NCBI GenBank assembly: GCA_964016985.1
Contig: OZ024834.1
Span: 84,680,723-84,744,722, forward strand
Length of the DNA: 64,000 nt
Direction of reading: 5' to 3'
Source of the DNA: Anodontia alba
Lineage: Eukaryota; Mollusca; Bivalvia; Lucinida; Lucinidae
This document shows positions 37,101-40,639 of this stretch, one piece after another. Position 1 is the first letter of the stretch. Each line of letters begins with the position of its first letter. The position numbers were made by a program, and so were the translations under genes. The notes beneath the pieces were generated by a model, which was not told where the DNA came from, ran no database searches, and was given only the letters and a program-made list of their open reading frames with translations.

Positions 37101-38494
37101 CACAATACCAAAACATATAGCCTCGACTCATGAGTTTTGACGCACTTAAGCATTATTTGACATATCATAAATTTCACATACATCTCCCAGTACATTTGTT
37201 TTGTGTAAGATGATCATGGACTTCCAGAACATTATTTAATATCATTAAAATAAATTTGCATCAACTGCCTTCATAAAAATTCCAAGTGAAATAGGACCAC
37301 CATGGTGATAGTCATTATGGTTTACACTCATATGAAATGACGCGTCTAATAGGCTGCTATTTTTCTTGCAAAATAGTAATTTACGTTTTACAATAATACC
37401 AGGACCATGTTTAGGCAGCATCATTTGTCTGTTAGAACTAAATAAAATGACATGAATCACTGTTGAATGACACCTGTATACATTTTAAAAATCTGACCTC
37501 ATTTTGCAAATTGCCACTATTTTTATGTCTCAGTTTTAAGGGGTAGGGCAGCTGAAGTGCTTGTTTCTCCTGTTTGCATGTACAAATTTGCCACATGTCT
37601 TAATAAAATATGCTCTAAATAGATTATTTATTGTCAGCAAAATTATTTTTCTTCAAATTATTTATGCTTGGTATCAAACAAATGCACTGAAAATTACTTT
37701 ATGTATTTCTCCTCTTCCAGTTGCAAAATATTTTCATATAAAACCTTATATTTATTTGAAAAGTAATATTGTGTATGCAAAAGCATTTCAACCATATATC
37801 ATACTTGTGAATAAATGCATCAGGTGACACTGTAACAGAGAAGCATGTTTGAATCAGATGTAGATGATGCATCTTTAAAGTTTTGAGCTTCAATTCAAAG
37901 AAAAAAAGTGCTTTTAGCATTTCTTTAAAAATCTTGACCATTCAAGGTTACATACACATGTATGGTTGTAATTTTCCAAGAAGATCCTAGAATTTCTATT
38001 TAAACACCTGGCTGTGACCCTTTTATGTTGCTCTACCCCAATAACGTTGAAGCATTACAAAAATGTTTCTGTAAGTTCAAGAATTGAAAGAAACATGTAA
38101 GCGCGTCAAATTAGATATGCGTCAAAATACATGACAGGAGATACAGCTTATAGTTGTATGCTATACTACATATTTCAGATATCTGTAGCCGATTGCAGGG
38201 GTGTGGTAGCCTCTACCAACGCTACATATCTAGTTATCTACACCAGTAACATGATGGATTTGATTTATTTTCGAGGTAAAAGACATTTAATCTATATACC
38301 TGTATGTATTCCTACATATTTCACTTTTTAAATGACACATTTCTGCAATACAATAAATTTATAAACAATTCCAAATGCGAAAATATCGTTCAACTTCAAT
38401 TTCTAAATCCAAACAACAAATCAAAATTCTTTTCTCTTATCTAATGTCATACCTCAGTGATATCTCCCAGCTTTGGCCTTGATCTTCGTGACAT
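5839..38494 (-). CDS. TMEM117: TMEM117 gene, six coding exons, complete
   Basis: Multi-pass membrane protein of the TMEM117 family. In mammals the family is reported at cellular membranes and linked to ER-stress-induced mitochondrial dysfunction; its biochemical activity is not established. Joined exons give a predicted 935 residues (human protein: about 514). The conserved core, about residues 196-606, has family motifs KDFRYYFQHP, LLKVLLWL, GTWCGDFFTAWM, WDKLNRDFLP, SRAFLASFILV, DWDFPHFM, HITGKWFNYG, MWKNQIFY and WFFGRF. Hydrophobic segments lie near 207-223, 258-280, 300-322, 392-412, 431-449, 494-509 and 582-606. Residues 1-195 are a hydrophilic Asp/Glu/Lys/Asn-rich extension. Residues 607-935 are a charged tail with three basic PKxFxFW-type motifs and five TEIP repeats. 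Intron phases are 0,1,0,0,1 and all junctions agree. Family assignment is strong; the first exon and exact start are inferred. Confidence 0.93.
7238..7423. mobile_element. HP-B hairpin element close to TMEM117 exon 6
   Basis: Right end GAACAAGGG+TTAA is intact; the left end is diverged. Starts only about 60 bp upstream of the exon 6 acceptor, so it lies next to the branch-point zone. Confidence 0.75.
7827..8365. mobile_element. Hairpin element with TGGGCCCAG ends, containing a SINE
   Basis: CTGGGCCCAGTTGTTCAAAA left, GTTTGAACAAATGGGCCCAG right; inner palindrome GCTGAAAAAATGTGAGTAGC with its inverse split by the SINE at 7951. Confidence 0.8.
7951..8238 (-). mobile_element. tRNA-derived SINE inserted in the loop of a hairpin element
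   Basis: Tail (RC of TTGTTTGTTTGTGCTGAGG) at the low-coordinate end; head CCGGCCTCGGTGGCTCAGTT at the high end, with an A-box-like motif and a poor B box. Flanked by GCTTTTG copies. The host is a palindrome (arms GCTGAAAAAATGTGAGTAGC) split by the insertion. Confidence 0.85.
8366..8868. other. Intron 5 sequence, nothing recognised
   Basis: AT-rich, no repeat family or convincing ORF. The same applies to 7424-7826, 10386-11012 and 18908-19431 in this intron. Confidence 0.5.
8869..9054. repeat. HP-I hairpin element, diverged
   Basis: CATGCCAACTGTCTTC / GACAATTTGCATTAAATGCC, AAACCTATTTTCTGGGAAAA, and TCATCTGCTGAAATTTCCCA at the right. Confidence 0.7.
9055..9572. mobile_element. TTAA-bounded element with 16-bp perfect ends
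   Basis: TTAAAGGGGAACGCAA left, TTGCGTTCCCCTTTAA right, 518 bp, no hairpin core. Internal sequence AT-rich and noncoding. TTAA flanks suggest a piggyBac-like origin, but the end AGGGGAAC differs from HP-B/C/R. Confidence 0.8.
9617..10075. mobile_element. HP-D element containing a SINE
   Basis: HP-D sequence 9617-9796 (GCAAACAGTGTAGACCCAGA) resumes after the SINE at 10038 (AAGGAGCTGAGGTGTCTGAA, inverted HP-D end). Confidence 0.8.
9797..10037 (-). mobile_element. SINE, 5'-truncated, 13-bp target duplication
   Basis: 241 bp, lacks the tRNA head. Flanked by AAGTATGGTAAGG at 9784-9796 and 10038-10050, splitting an HP-D element. The truncated 5' end together with a perfect duplication shows LINE-type retroposition. 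Confidence 0.9.
10172..10385. mobile_element. HP-D hairpin element
   Basis: CCCTAAGTATTGGGACACCT left, CTATCCCAATACTG right; tip GATGCCGCATTCTGCGGCAT is a perfect palindrome. Confidence 0.85.
11013..11235. mobile_element. HP-I hairpin element
   Basis: Perfect tip CATGCAAATTGTCTCTGATG / GAGACAATTTGCATG, arms TTCCCAGAAAATAGGTTTTA. Right end TTACCCAGCATGCAAAATGT. A diverged neighbour follows (11236-11480). Confidence 0.88.
11540..11582. repeat. Small hairpin related to HP-A core
   Basis: TTCACTGGAACTGCCTCACT / GAGGTAGTTCCAGTGAA; a variant core without recognised termini. Confidence 0.6.
11655..11838. repeat. HP-D element, diverged
   Basis: CCCTAAGTATTTTGACAGAC, ACAAACAGTGTAGACCCAGA and GCAGTTTTTAGACACATCAA identify it. 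Abuts HP-C at 11840. Confidence 0.75.
11844..12054. mobile_element. HP-C hairpin element
   Basis: TTAA at 11840-11843 and 12055-12058; ends CCCTTAAAACGCC and CAGATTAAGGG; core hairpin centred near 11950. Confidence 0.88.
12246..12541 (-). mobile_element. tRNA-derived SINE, near full length
   Basis: Contains GTTGAGGTTTTACGGCCCAG at the tail and the RC tRNA head ending GAGCCACTGA. The head is diverged at the B box. No clear target duplication. Confidence 0.85.
12555..12672. repeat. HP-A core hairpin
   Basis: Arms GAAAACATATGTTGTCGGTA / ACCCACAACATATGTTTTC; outer element ends are not recognisable. Confidence 0.75.
12854..13150 (+). mobile_element. tRNA-derived SINE, plus orientation
   Basis: Head GGCCTCAGAGGCTCAGTTGG (A box GGCTCAGTTGG), B box GGGTTCGAACC at about 12903, body with TGATTCAAGAAGGGCAGTTG, tail CAACACAAAAA. 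Nine-base flanks TGGCCCATT at about 12840 and 13155 probably mark the target duplication. Confidence 0.88.
13195..13620. repeat. HP-N repeat containing the second SINE
   Basis: CCTTTGGACATGTGTGCCCA left, ACACAGGTATCTGAAGGTAC right are inverted ends; SINE at 13234-13474. Confidence 0.75.
13234..13474 (-). mobile_element. Second, unrelated SINE-like element with 10-bp duplication
   Basis: Flanked by CTCTAATCAG at 13224-13233 and 13475-13484 within an HP-N element. Begins with a T tract (RC poly-A tail) and ends in GGCTACGGAGGCCTG, the presumed head side. Contains GGTGGGCGAAAACCGGAGAA and TCCCACATGTGACCCGAGCA. A partial second copy lies at 36480-36645. Confidence 0.85.
13634..13926. mobile_element. 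Hairpin element built of repeated CATGCTC blocks
   Basis: GAATCAGGCCCCGAGGTTAT left, ATAACTTCGGGGCCTGATTC right. Several inverted blocks (TTTCATGCTCA/TGAGCATGAAA) and tip CCAACAATAGTTGG; TTATAAATCTTTTTTCATGC is duplicated near the left end. Confidence 0.83.
14160..14235. repeat. Small hairpin related to HP-A/HP-F core
   Basis: CATATGTTTTGGATATTTGT and TTAGAATTGCCTCAGAGGCG with the inverted right arm. No termini recognised. Confidence 0.6.
14455..14760 (-). mobile_element. SINE fragment interrupted by about 100 bp of foreign sequence
   Basis: 3' SINE half at 14455-14597 and the adjoining SINE body at 14700-14760 (AACTGCCCTTCTTGAATCAG) are separated by about 100 bp with an imperfect palindrome (CGGCCCGTCAGC / CTGATAACGGCC). 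The insert matches no other family in the window. Confidence 0.65.
14885..15372 (-). mobile_element. SINE split by an HP-A element
   Basis: SINE sequence at 14885-15055 continues at 15249-15372. The break holds HP-A (15056-15248) with TTGAA duplicated on both sides (15051-15055 and 15249-15253). This shows HP-A transposed after the SINE and made a 5-bp duplication. Confidence 0.9.
15056..15248. mobile_element. HP-A element inserted in a SINE
   Basis: 193 bp, ends CATAGCTACAGATAAG and CCTATCTGTTACTATG, duplication TTGAA. A complete element with its boundary fixed by the host SINE. Confidence 0.95.
15589..15712. repeat. HP-N repeat
   Basis: GTGTGCACCCAGTGAAGATT, TTTGCTGGGTGCAG and CATGAAGAAACTTTGCATTC. 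Other copies at 13195-13620 (with the second SINE), 48407-48570 and 54945-55030. Confidence 0.75.
15715..15995. mobile_element. HP-E hairpin element
   Basis: Left CATCAAGAAAACATGCCTAT, right ATAGGCGTGTTTTCATAATG; internal palindrome tip GAACAGCCTCGCCGAGGCGG. About 280 bp. Confidence 0.88.
16025..16233. mobile_element. HP-A element with 5-bp duplication
   Basis: Ends CATAGCTACAGATAAG / CTTATCTGTTGCTATG, flanked by AGAAT (16020-16024 and 16234-16238). The loop holds a duplicated piece of its own arm (TTTCTTATTTCTTGACGAAA). Confidence 0.92.
16341..16703. mobile_element. HP-M element, uninterrupted copy
   Basis: TTAGGCCAAAATTAAATTAT left, AATGTTGGCCTTA right; subterminal GTTTCCCCTTACC / GGTAAGGGGAAAC. 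Provides the empty site (TTAA 16549-16552) for the HP-B insertion in the other copy. Confidence 0.87.
16911..17475. mobile_element. HP-G element with internally expanded arms
   Basis: Ends AAAGGGACTGG and AGTCCCCTTAA form the outer repeat. One normal hairpin (17015-17085) is followed by about seven further copies of GCAAATTCTTTCCTTTTAGA-type units (17085-17410), spaced roughly 45-60 bp. Confidence 0.82.
17582..17790. mobile_element. HP-A hairpin element
   Basis: CATGGGTCTAGATAAG left, ATCAAGAGCTATG right; arms around GCCTCATCGAGGCG. An A13 run lies in the right half. Confidence 0.88.
17795..17964. repeat. HP-I element, shortened
   Basis: CACTTAGCATGCTAGG left, arms AAAATAGGCTTTGAAATGTC / CTTCAAAGCCTATTTTC, AGAAAGTGGTAAAGGTTAA right. 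Confidence 0.78.
18095..18225. repeat. HP-D-like hairpin remnant
   Basis: GGGTATACCCTGATCAGACA, GCCGTATCTGATCTGAGTCT around an imperfect tip. Confidence 0.6.
18229..18382. repeat. HP-I element, diverged
   Basis: CACATGAAATGTCAAACCCT, TATTTTCTCTGGG and ACAGTGCAAAAAGTTAAC match HP-I. Directly abuts the HP-B copy at 18383. Confidence 0.65.
18383..18903. mobile_element. HP-B element carrying a SINE
   Basis: HP-B halves at 18383-18515 and 18825-18903 with the SINE between them. The palindrome tip TTGGCTTCTTCAGAAGCCAA was the SINE target. Confidence 0.9.
18516..18824 (-). mobile_element. Full-length SINE with 15-bp target duplication
   Basis: Flanked by perfect TTGGCTTCTTCAGAA copies at 18501-18515 and 18825-18839, and sits in the hairpin tip of an HP-B element. 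Head RC reads CCGGCCTCGGTGGCTCAGTT with B box GGGTTCAACCCC; tail RC ends in CAAACAAA. Reference copy for the family: about 300 bp, tRNA-like head, conserved body, short CAAA tail. Confidence 0.95.
19432..19555 (-). CDS. TMEM117: TMEM117 coding exon 5
   Basis: 124 nt, 41 codons plus 1 nt, from acceptor TTTCAG to donor GTATTT. Encodes DWDFPHFMSAIDIKLPGV to WQVHIT and splits a Gly codon with exon 6. The DWxFPHFM start is a family hallmark. Polar loop between membrane segments. Confidence 0.94.
19583..19640. repeat. Perfect hairpin upstream of TMEM117 exon 5
   Basis: TGCTCATAAATTTAGCCAGT / ATGGCTAAATTTATGAGCA, 27 bp upstream of the exon 5 acceptor on the minus strand, where it could fold in pre-mRNA near the branch point. 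Confidence 0.75.
19720..19905. repeat. HP-G remnant
   Basis: AAGAATTTGCTCCCAGGAGA and CCAAGGAGCAAATTCTTTCT form the characteristic hairpin; flanks decayed. Confidence 0.65.
19957..20261 (-). mobile_element. Full-length SINE
   Basis: Same structure as the copy at 18516; head at the 20261 end with an intact B box (GGGTTGAACCCG on the plus strand). Flanks TTGCTTTTCTTATT and ATTGCTTTTGTTAG look like a mutated target duplication. Open frames across it (QEGQLSVSG-like peptides) are chance ORFs of the SINE. Confidence 0.92.
20331..20533. mobile_element. HP-B hairpin element
   Basis: TTAA at 20327-20330 and 20534-20537; ends CCTTTGTCC and ACAAGGG; intact core hairpin around 20462. Confidence 0.9.
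20908..21121. mobile_element. HP-B hairpin element, reversed
   Basis: TTAA at 20904-20907 and 21122-21125. AGCCAACTGATCTGGATCTG arm and the subterminal GAAGTGGGCATGGCATCTTA identify the family in reverse order. Confidence 0.9.
21383..21601. mobile_element. HP-R hairpin element, TTAA flanked
   Basis: TTAA at 21379-21382, ends CCCATTTTAGTCTGGAGA and CAGCCTAAAATGGG. Carries the GTGCAAACCCAGATCAGG core. Diverged copies at 23022-23227 and 43727-44047. Confidence 0.82.
21640..21897 (-). CDS. TMEM117: TMEM117 coding exon 4
   Basis: 258 nt, exactly 86 codons, phase 0 at both ends (acceptor TTTACTGCAG, donor GTATGG). Encodes VTDIMLQEKLYPGWARP, membrane segments near residues 392-412 and 431-449, and the hallmark stretches WDKLNRDFLP and SRAFLASFIL. 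This is the best-conserved part of the protein. Confidence 0.95.
21964..22410. mobile_element. HP-L element interrupted by HP-A
   Basis: TGCACATGACAAAACCTAAA left, GTAGGTTTTGTCGTGCGCTG right; HP-A at 22060-22260 separates the halves. An HP-F scrap follows (22440-22540: GATAGCTTGTTTACCATGGC). Confidence 0.88.
22060..22260. mobile_element. HP-A element inserted in HP-L
   Basis: Ends CATAGGTCTAGC and GCCTTAACTAGTGCTATG, flanked by AGTTCA (22054-22059 and 22261-22266). HP-L sequence resumes on both sides. Confidence 0.93.
22585..22790. mobile_element. HP-B hairpin element, reversed
   Basis: TTAA at 22581-22584 and 22791-22794; ends TCCTTGTCCTGCTGAA and TTCAGCAGGACAAGGG. About 206 bp. Confidence 0.92.
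23022..23227. mobile_element. HP-R hairpin element
   Basis: Matches 21383-21601: CCCACTGTAGTCTGGAGACC at the left, GTGTGGGGGAGTC near the right, core GGCAAACAGTGCAGATCCAG. Confidence 0.75.
23225..23516. repeat. HP-D element, diverged, with enlarged loop
   Basis: ACCATAAGTATTTGGG left, TGTTTGCTCAGGTCTGTCTG right. GGGTTAACC inside and an enlarged loop separate the arms. Confidence 0.65.
23517..23851. mobile_element. HP-F element, diverged, reversed
   Basis: CAGTCACACCTCAATGGCTT left and GAGTCATTGAGGTTTTACTG+TA right; the central GAGGCAATTCTAATGAGTAC arm is present but its partner is lost. Confidence 0.75.
23896..24088. mobile_element. HP-A hairpin element
   Basis: Ends CATAGCTACAGATAAG and CTTATCTGTTGCTAAG, perfect tip GCCTCAGCGAGGCG. 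193 bp, the same length as the copy at 15056. Confidence 0.92.
24089..24780. other. Intron 3 sequence, no clear feature
   Basis: Contains a weak antisense frame (24074-24301) with no recognised motif. Position directly upstream of the LINE tail could make part of it LINE-related. Confidence 0.4.
24781..25135 (+). pseudogene. 3' end of a non-LTR retrotransposon reverse transcriptase ORF
   Basis: Encodes MIRQTCNVKSQDTVTI, then after a one-base frame break near 24827-24834 LRSNELLAQLGIEDLDLI, ERRLCWYGHVERS, RGPGRPKMTWKQL and ECREWKLSAIDPHDRQTWRS. The RRLxWYGHV and GRPKxTW motifs are typical of the C-terminal end of endonuclease/reverse transcriptase proteins of jockey/CR1-type LINEs. Only the tail is present: 5'-truncated and frameshifted. 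Confidence 0.8.
25381..27372. mobile_element. Large element with two internal tandem arrays
   Basis: Left end ATCGCACCTGCTGGGG, right end CTACAAGCAGGTGCGAT: inverted 12-bp termini ATCGCACCTGCT. Contains about eight units of about 146 bp (25620-26690: GGTCAAGGTCACCGGGTCAA, GGAGAAGCACTATGCAAGGT). Four units of about 170 bp follow (26690-27340: GTCAGGAGGTCAGGGAGATG, CAGACGGACGGAC). ORFs inside follow the repeat period and are not genes. It could be a MITE with satellite-like core; the right-end hairpin could also suggest a Helitron-type end. Confidence 0.75.
27591..27746. mobile_element. HP-A element next to TMEM117 exon 3 donor
   Basis: Flanked by ATACAT (27585-27590 and 27747-27752). The right duplication is intron positions +3 to +8 of the exon 3 donor (27754-27753 is GT on the minus strand). 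One arm of the central hairpin is shortened. The left terminus reads AATTGGTCTAG instead of CATAGGTCTAG. Confidence 0.9.
27755..27990 (-). CDS. TMEM117: TMEM117 coding exon 3
   Basis: 236 nt, 2 nt plus 78 codons. Starts after TTTTGCAG and ends TAWM at a GTATGT donor, phase 0. Encodes KLFRLKMFTDDQGSW, a third membrane segment and the conserved VAACGTWCGDFFTAWM. The donor at 27754-27753 lies 6 bp from an inserted HP-A element whose target duplication includes intron bases +3 to +8. Confidence 0.93.
28147..28290. repeat. HP-K element, partial
   Basis: GTATCCAAACAAAAAATGTA and TTTTCTATATAATCTATACA; one hairpin only. Confidence 0.75.
28310..28483. repeat. HP-D-like element, diverged
   Basis: GGGCAAACTGTGTAGAGCCA, ATCAGGGTCTAAACTGTCTG and the CCGGCATTCTTTAGACATAT subterminal block. 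Confidence 0.65.
28484..29067. mobile_element. HP-M element containing HP-B
   Basis: Same sequence as 16341-16703 except for the HP-B element at 28700-28905; ends GGCCAAAATCAAAATATT and AACGTTGGCCTTAA. Confidence 0.9.
28700..28905. mobile_element. HP-B element nested in HP-M, defines TTAA target
   Basis: Interrupts an HP-M copy. The uninterrupted HP-M copy at 16549-16552 has a single TTAA; here TTAA flanks both sides (28696-28699 and 28906-28909). This is an internal empty-site comparison proving a TTAA duplication. Confidence 0.95.
29110..29245. repeat. HP-A hairpin, shortened, near TMEM117 exon 2
   Basis: Arms CATATGTTGTGGGCACTCAT / ATGAGTGCTCACAACATATG; right end CTCTTATCTGG..TGCTATG. 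Lies 25 bp downstream of the exon 2 donor in transcription sense. Confidence 0.8.
29270..30080 (-). CDS. TMEM117: TMEM117 coding exon 2
   Basis: 811 nt, from acceptor TTTTCAG (30081-30083) to donor GTTAGT (29269-29264). Begins AQKRTKETTER and carries a low-complexity acidic/polar region (residues 15-195), then the conserved start of the family core, EKDFRYYFQHPYCRLFF, and the first two membrane segments. Ends in phase 1 within GLLF-N. An in-frame stop follows directly after the donor, which fixes the exon end. The acidic extension has no counterpart in the vertebrate proteins as I know them. Confidence 0.9.
30223..30555. mobile_element. HP-C element with tandemly multiplied core hairpin
   Basis: Left end TTTAACCCTTAAGATGCC. 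The core palindrome is followed by two more copies of TATGGACCTAGATCAGACTG .. CATGATCTGGGT, so the hairpin has expanded inside the element. The right end is degraded. Confidence 0.8.
30712..30912. repeat. HP-D element
   Basis: TTTACCCTTAGTATTCAGAC left, GTGTACACTGTTTGCTCAGG right, shortened tip. Flanked on both sides by a TAATCGATTATCGAT-type palindromic sequence (30600-30700 and 30960-31040), so it probably sits inside that repeat. Confidence 0.72.
31255..31390. repeat. HP-I element, left half only
   Basis: CTTAGCACTCTGGGTAAAAT, TATTTTTTTCTTATTTTACC and GTGAATTGTCTCCAATG; the right arm is missing where the satellite-like region begins. Confidence 0.65.
31430..32570. repeat. Tandem array of about 140-150 bp units, about eight copies
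   Basis: Unit contains GTGACCTTGAAAATGGGGTC AAGGTCACC, CAGACAAGCCATTTTCCAAC and AATATAGCTGTACAAGTTTG. Related in motif (TCAAGGTCACC) but not in full sequence to the array at 25620. In intron 1 of TMEM117. Confidence 0.88.
32571..33171. other. Intron 1 sequence, G-run and remnants
   Basis: Holds a G14 run (about 32650-32663) and an HP-N/L-like scrap (32930-33040: CAATGCAGGCTCAGATCAGG). Otherwise nothing recognised. Confidence 0.45.
33172..33527. mobile_element. HP-V element with an HP-A-like core
   Basis: Ends ATACCGTATTCTAATTACCA and TAATTAGGTCGAATACGGTA are inverted repeats. The centre is a perfect hairpin (TTATGTTGTGGGTACTCATT .. TGCATCGACTTGTCGATGCA) sharing TATGTTGTGGGTACTCATT with HP-A but with a different tip. 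Confidence 0.7.
33700..34383. repeat. Cluster of three or four HP-I copies
   Basis: AGCATGCTGGGTAAATTTTT, GCATGCCGAGTAAATTTTTC and repeated AAAACAGGTTTTGACATTTC blocks; one intact tip GTCTCCACTGGAGACAATTT at about 34270. Adjacent partial copies suggest repeated insertion or tandem growth. Confidence 0.78.
34384..34690. repeat. HP-D elements, diverged
   Basis: TTTACCCTAAGTATTCAGAC and a second end at 34570 (CATATTTACCTTAAGCATAT); core CTACACTGTTTGCCCAGGC. Confidence 0.7.
34700..34985 (-). mobile_element. SINE, diverged
   Basis: Recognisable by GTGTTGAGGTATTATGGCC, GACAACTGCCCTTCTTGAAT and GAATGTTGCCAGACC; several small deletions and a C8-9 run in the head. An old copy. Confidence 0.85.
35082..35311. 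mobile_element. HP-A element with a partly duplicated arm
   Basis: Ends CATAGCTACAGATAAG and CTTATCTGTTGCTATG. The left arm is present about twice (AACATATGTTGTGG at about 35138 and 35175) before the single right arm. Confidence 0.9.
35312..38452. other. Long intron 1 stretch, mostly unassigned
   Basis: Apart from an HP-A scrap (36160-36240) and the partial SINE at 36480-36645, no repeat family or convincing ORF was seen. It is the least repeat-rich part of the window. Any intronic enhancer could hide here, but there is no direct sign. Confidence 0.5.
36480..36645 (-). mobile_element. Partial copy of the second SINE-like element
   Basis: Matches 13330-13474: GTGGGTGGAAGCCGGAGAAC, CCCACATGTGACCTGAGCGA, AGAGTCAACTCTCCTATCTA. 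Lacks the poly-T side. Confidence 0.8.
38453..38494 (-). CDS. TMEM117: TMEM117 coding exon 1 (start)
   Basis: Encodes 14 residues, MSRRSRPKLGDITE, ending in phase 0 at a GTATGA donor. Exon 2 begins in phase 0, so the junction is consistent. A second upstream ATG in another frame runs into a stop within 17 codons. Chosen from frame, splice phase and position upstream of exon 2; no conserved domain supports it, so an additional or alternative first exon is possible. Confidence 0.6.
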
Positions 38495-38869
38495 TTTCCT
38501 TCATAAATATTTATTACTTTAATCTCAATTGTCCAATGGCTAAATAGATACGCTCGTCATGCTTCCTCGTTTCTGTAAATTTGTTGTTGTCACAGTGCTC
38601 AGTGAAGTAAATTGAGTCTGCTCGATTAACAGGCACCGACTATACTACCGGATCGGTCACGCTATTTGCCGGTACCTTATCAAAAAACCGGAACGAACCC
38701 GAACTACCAGACCGAACAATAAATATCGTTTCGGTATAGAGATACATGGTATATTTAAAGCGAAGGGAAATTAACTGGATTTTAAGTTTGTTGGTGGTAT
38801 ACAATAAGGGCGGTTCCAGGATGATTTTTGAGGGGATCGATTTGGTTAAATTACCGTACTAACTCTACG
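38495..38869. promoter_or_regulatory. Presumed 5' UTR/promoter region of TMEM117
   Basis: Immediately upstream of the inferred start codon. No TATA box at a convincing distance. Contains ACCGGATCGGTCACGC and repeated CCGGAACGAACCCGAACTAC-type CpG sequence. Assigned by position only. Confidence 0.3.
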
Positions 38870-38919
38870 TATTCGCAAACACAGGCCTGAGCAAACAGCA
38901 GACACTATAATCAGACGCC

Positions 38920-39171
38920 TAGCCTAGCTACTAGGCCAATATATAAGTATGTTTGTCACTTTTTGTTTTTTTTTACTTTTTTTTTTTTTTTTTTTTTTTC
39001 ATTTATATTCTACTTTTTGATTCAATGTTTAGCTAGTCTATGGGTGAACTTTTCTTCTGTGGTTGTCTCTGAAATATAGAAATCCAGACCATATTATCTA
39101 TAGACTAGCCACAGAGCTCAATAAGCCAATATATATATATATATGTATATTTCTAAGCCTTCGGCAAGGCT
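38920..39171. mobile_element. Insertion with 10-bp target duplication, superfamily unknown
   Basis: 252 bp between two copies of ATCAGACGCC (38910-38919 and 39172-39181). Starts TAGCCTAGCTAC and ends GGCAAGGCT; contains a long T tract and a TA repeat. The flanks belong to an HP-D element. The mariner then landed two bases beyond the right duplication. A 10-bp duplication fits Mutator-like or a retroposed element; no coding capacity. Confidence 0.65.
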
Positions 39172-39184
39172 ATCAGACGCCGTA

Positions 39185-40486
39185 CAAGGGTCCTGCAAAA
39201 AGTTTTGTCACTGGGTTCGGATTACTTCAGTGCTACGTTTTATCAAACATATTTTTATTACAAACCTTCAAAGTATTCCCCCTTTACTGAAACACATTTT
39301 TGTAACCTTTTTACCCAGTCGCGAAAAGCAAATAAATAGTCTTCTTTTGGTATCTGTTGGAGACACTGATAAATAGCGCTGCCAAGAGAACTTCTAGACG
39401 TATACTTATTTCCAGAAAGCATTTTCTTAAGCCTTGGAAATAAAAAGAAGTCACAGGGACTCAGGTCAGGTGAATAAGGTGGATGGTTTAAAACTTTCAC
39501 CTTTTCAGAAGCCAAAAAAGACTTGACAACTTCACACTTATGAGAGGCGTTGTCATGTAAAATGTGGACTCCTGACCATCCTTTGCTTAGTCGTTTCTTA
39601 TTGTAAAACTATTTCACTTTCTTCAGTACAGAATTCTTGTAGAATCGGCCAGTGACTGTATTACCAGATGGACAAGGCACTTGAATGACTGGCCCACTTG
39701 AATTAAAGAAAATTGCGTACAACATCTTTTTCGAACTTATGGTTCTCTTGGCAATACATGGGCGTTTTTTATCTTTTCGCTTCCAATGCTTATTATCAGC
39801 CCTTCTTTGTGGCTCAAACATGTGCACCTAGGTTTCATCACTTGTTAGCAAGTTAGAAATAACCCGACTATTACAGCCTTTGTGTGTTTTCAAAAGTTCT
39901 CAGGCACATTTAAGGCGTTGTGTCTTTTGCTCCTTATTGAGCAAATGAGGTACCCACCTAGCGCAAACCTTTCTCAGGTCCAAATGCTTTTTCAGAATTG
40001 TTTGCACTCTGCCTTCTGATATGCCAGTTCAACACGCTATATCTTTGACAGACAATCGCGCATCCTGTTCGAGCACAATCTTTACAGTAGCGATGTTAGC
40101 CTTGGTAACAGAGGTTTAGGCCTTCCAGGACGGGTATCATCTTCAACCGAAAATTTCCGAGCTTTAAAAGCTTTAACCCACCTAAAAACTGTGCGCATTG
40201 AAATGGTCTGAGATACATATATACCACACAATTCATTAAACATCTGCTTTGAATCTATATTAAGCCTAATGCGGCATTTAATATAGCTACGAATTTCAGT
40301 CTTCTGGTCCATGTTCCAATGTAACAAGTAAATTGGTCAGTGTTTATGACTGCATTTATTTCAATTTGAATTCAGTTGGAAAGCAACTTGCACGAAATAA
40401 ACGGGTACCGTTAGCTATTCAACACACTATACCTGGGATAAAACTAAGGAAGCCTATTAGTGACAGAACTTTTTGCACGACCCTCG
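39185..40486 (-). mobile_element. mariner element with degenerate transposase
   Basis: 1302 bp bounded by 28-bp terminal inverted repeats (left begins CAAGGGTCCTGCAAAAAG; 25 of 28 match) and flanked by TA at 39183-39184 and 40487-40488. The full TIR pair, TA target and transposase homology make this a clear Tc1/mariner insertion, probably nonautonomous because the transposase is broken. Confidence 0.95.
39258..40327 (-). pseudogene. mariner transposase, frameshifted and with in-frame stop
   Basis: The N-terminal part (40310-40100) reads MDQKTEIRSYIKCRIRLNID with the helix-turn-helix region and DDTRPGRPK before the frame is lost. The middle part (to 39609) contains MFEPQRRADNKHWKRKDKKR, preceded by a stop where the family has Trp (SDET-stop). 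The C-terminal part (39600-39258) contains HDNAS and YSPDLSPCDFFLFPRLKKML, including the second and third catalytic aspartates. Spacing between these is 33 residues instead of the usual 34, one codon apparently missing after DNA. Not functional as it stands. Confidence 0.9.
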
Positions 40487-40639
40487 TATAACGCGGTATC
40501 TGATCAGGATCTACACTGTTTGTCACTCAACCAGCAATTTAACACATATTCATAGGTACTAAAATGAAAACGTGAAGAGAAAAAAAGTAAGAGCAAATGG
40601 CAAGGGGTGTAAATATTTAGGGTAAATACGGTATTCCAA

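Larger units (their letters stand above)
38870..40635. mobile_element. HP-D element split by two successive insertions
   Basis: Left HP-D part 38870-38919 (AGGCCTGAGCAAACAG). Right part begins at 40489 (CGGTATCTGATCAGGATCTA, ACTGTTTGTCACTCAACCAG) and ends GGGTAAATACGGTA near 40632. The 252-bp insertion and the mariner lie between. Confidence 0.85.
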
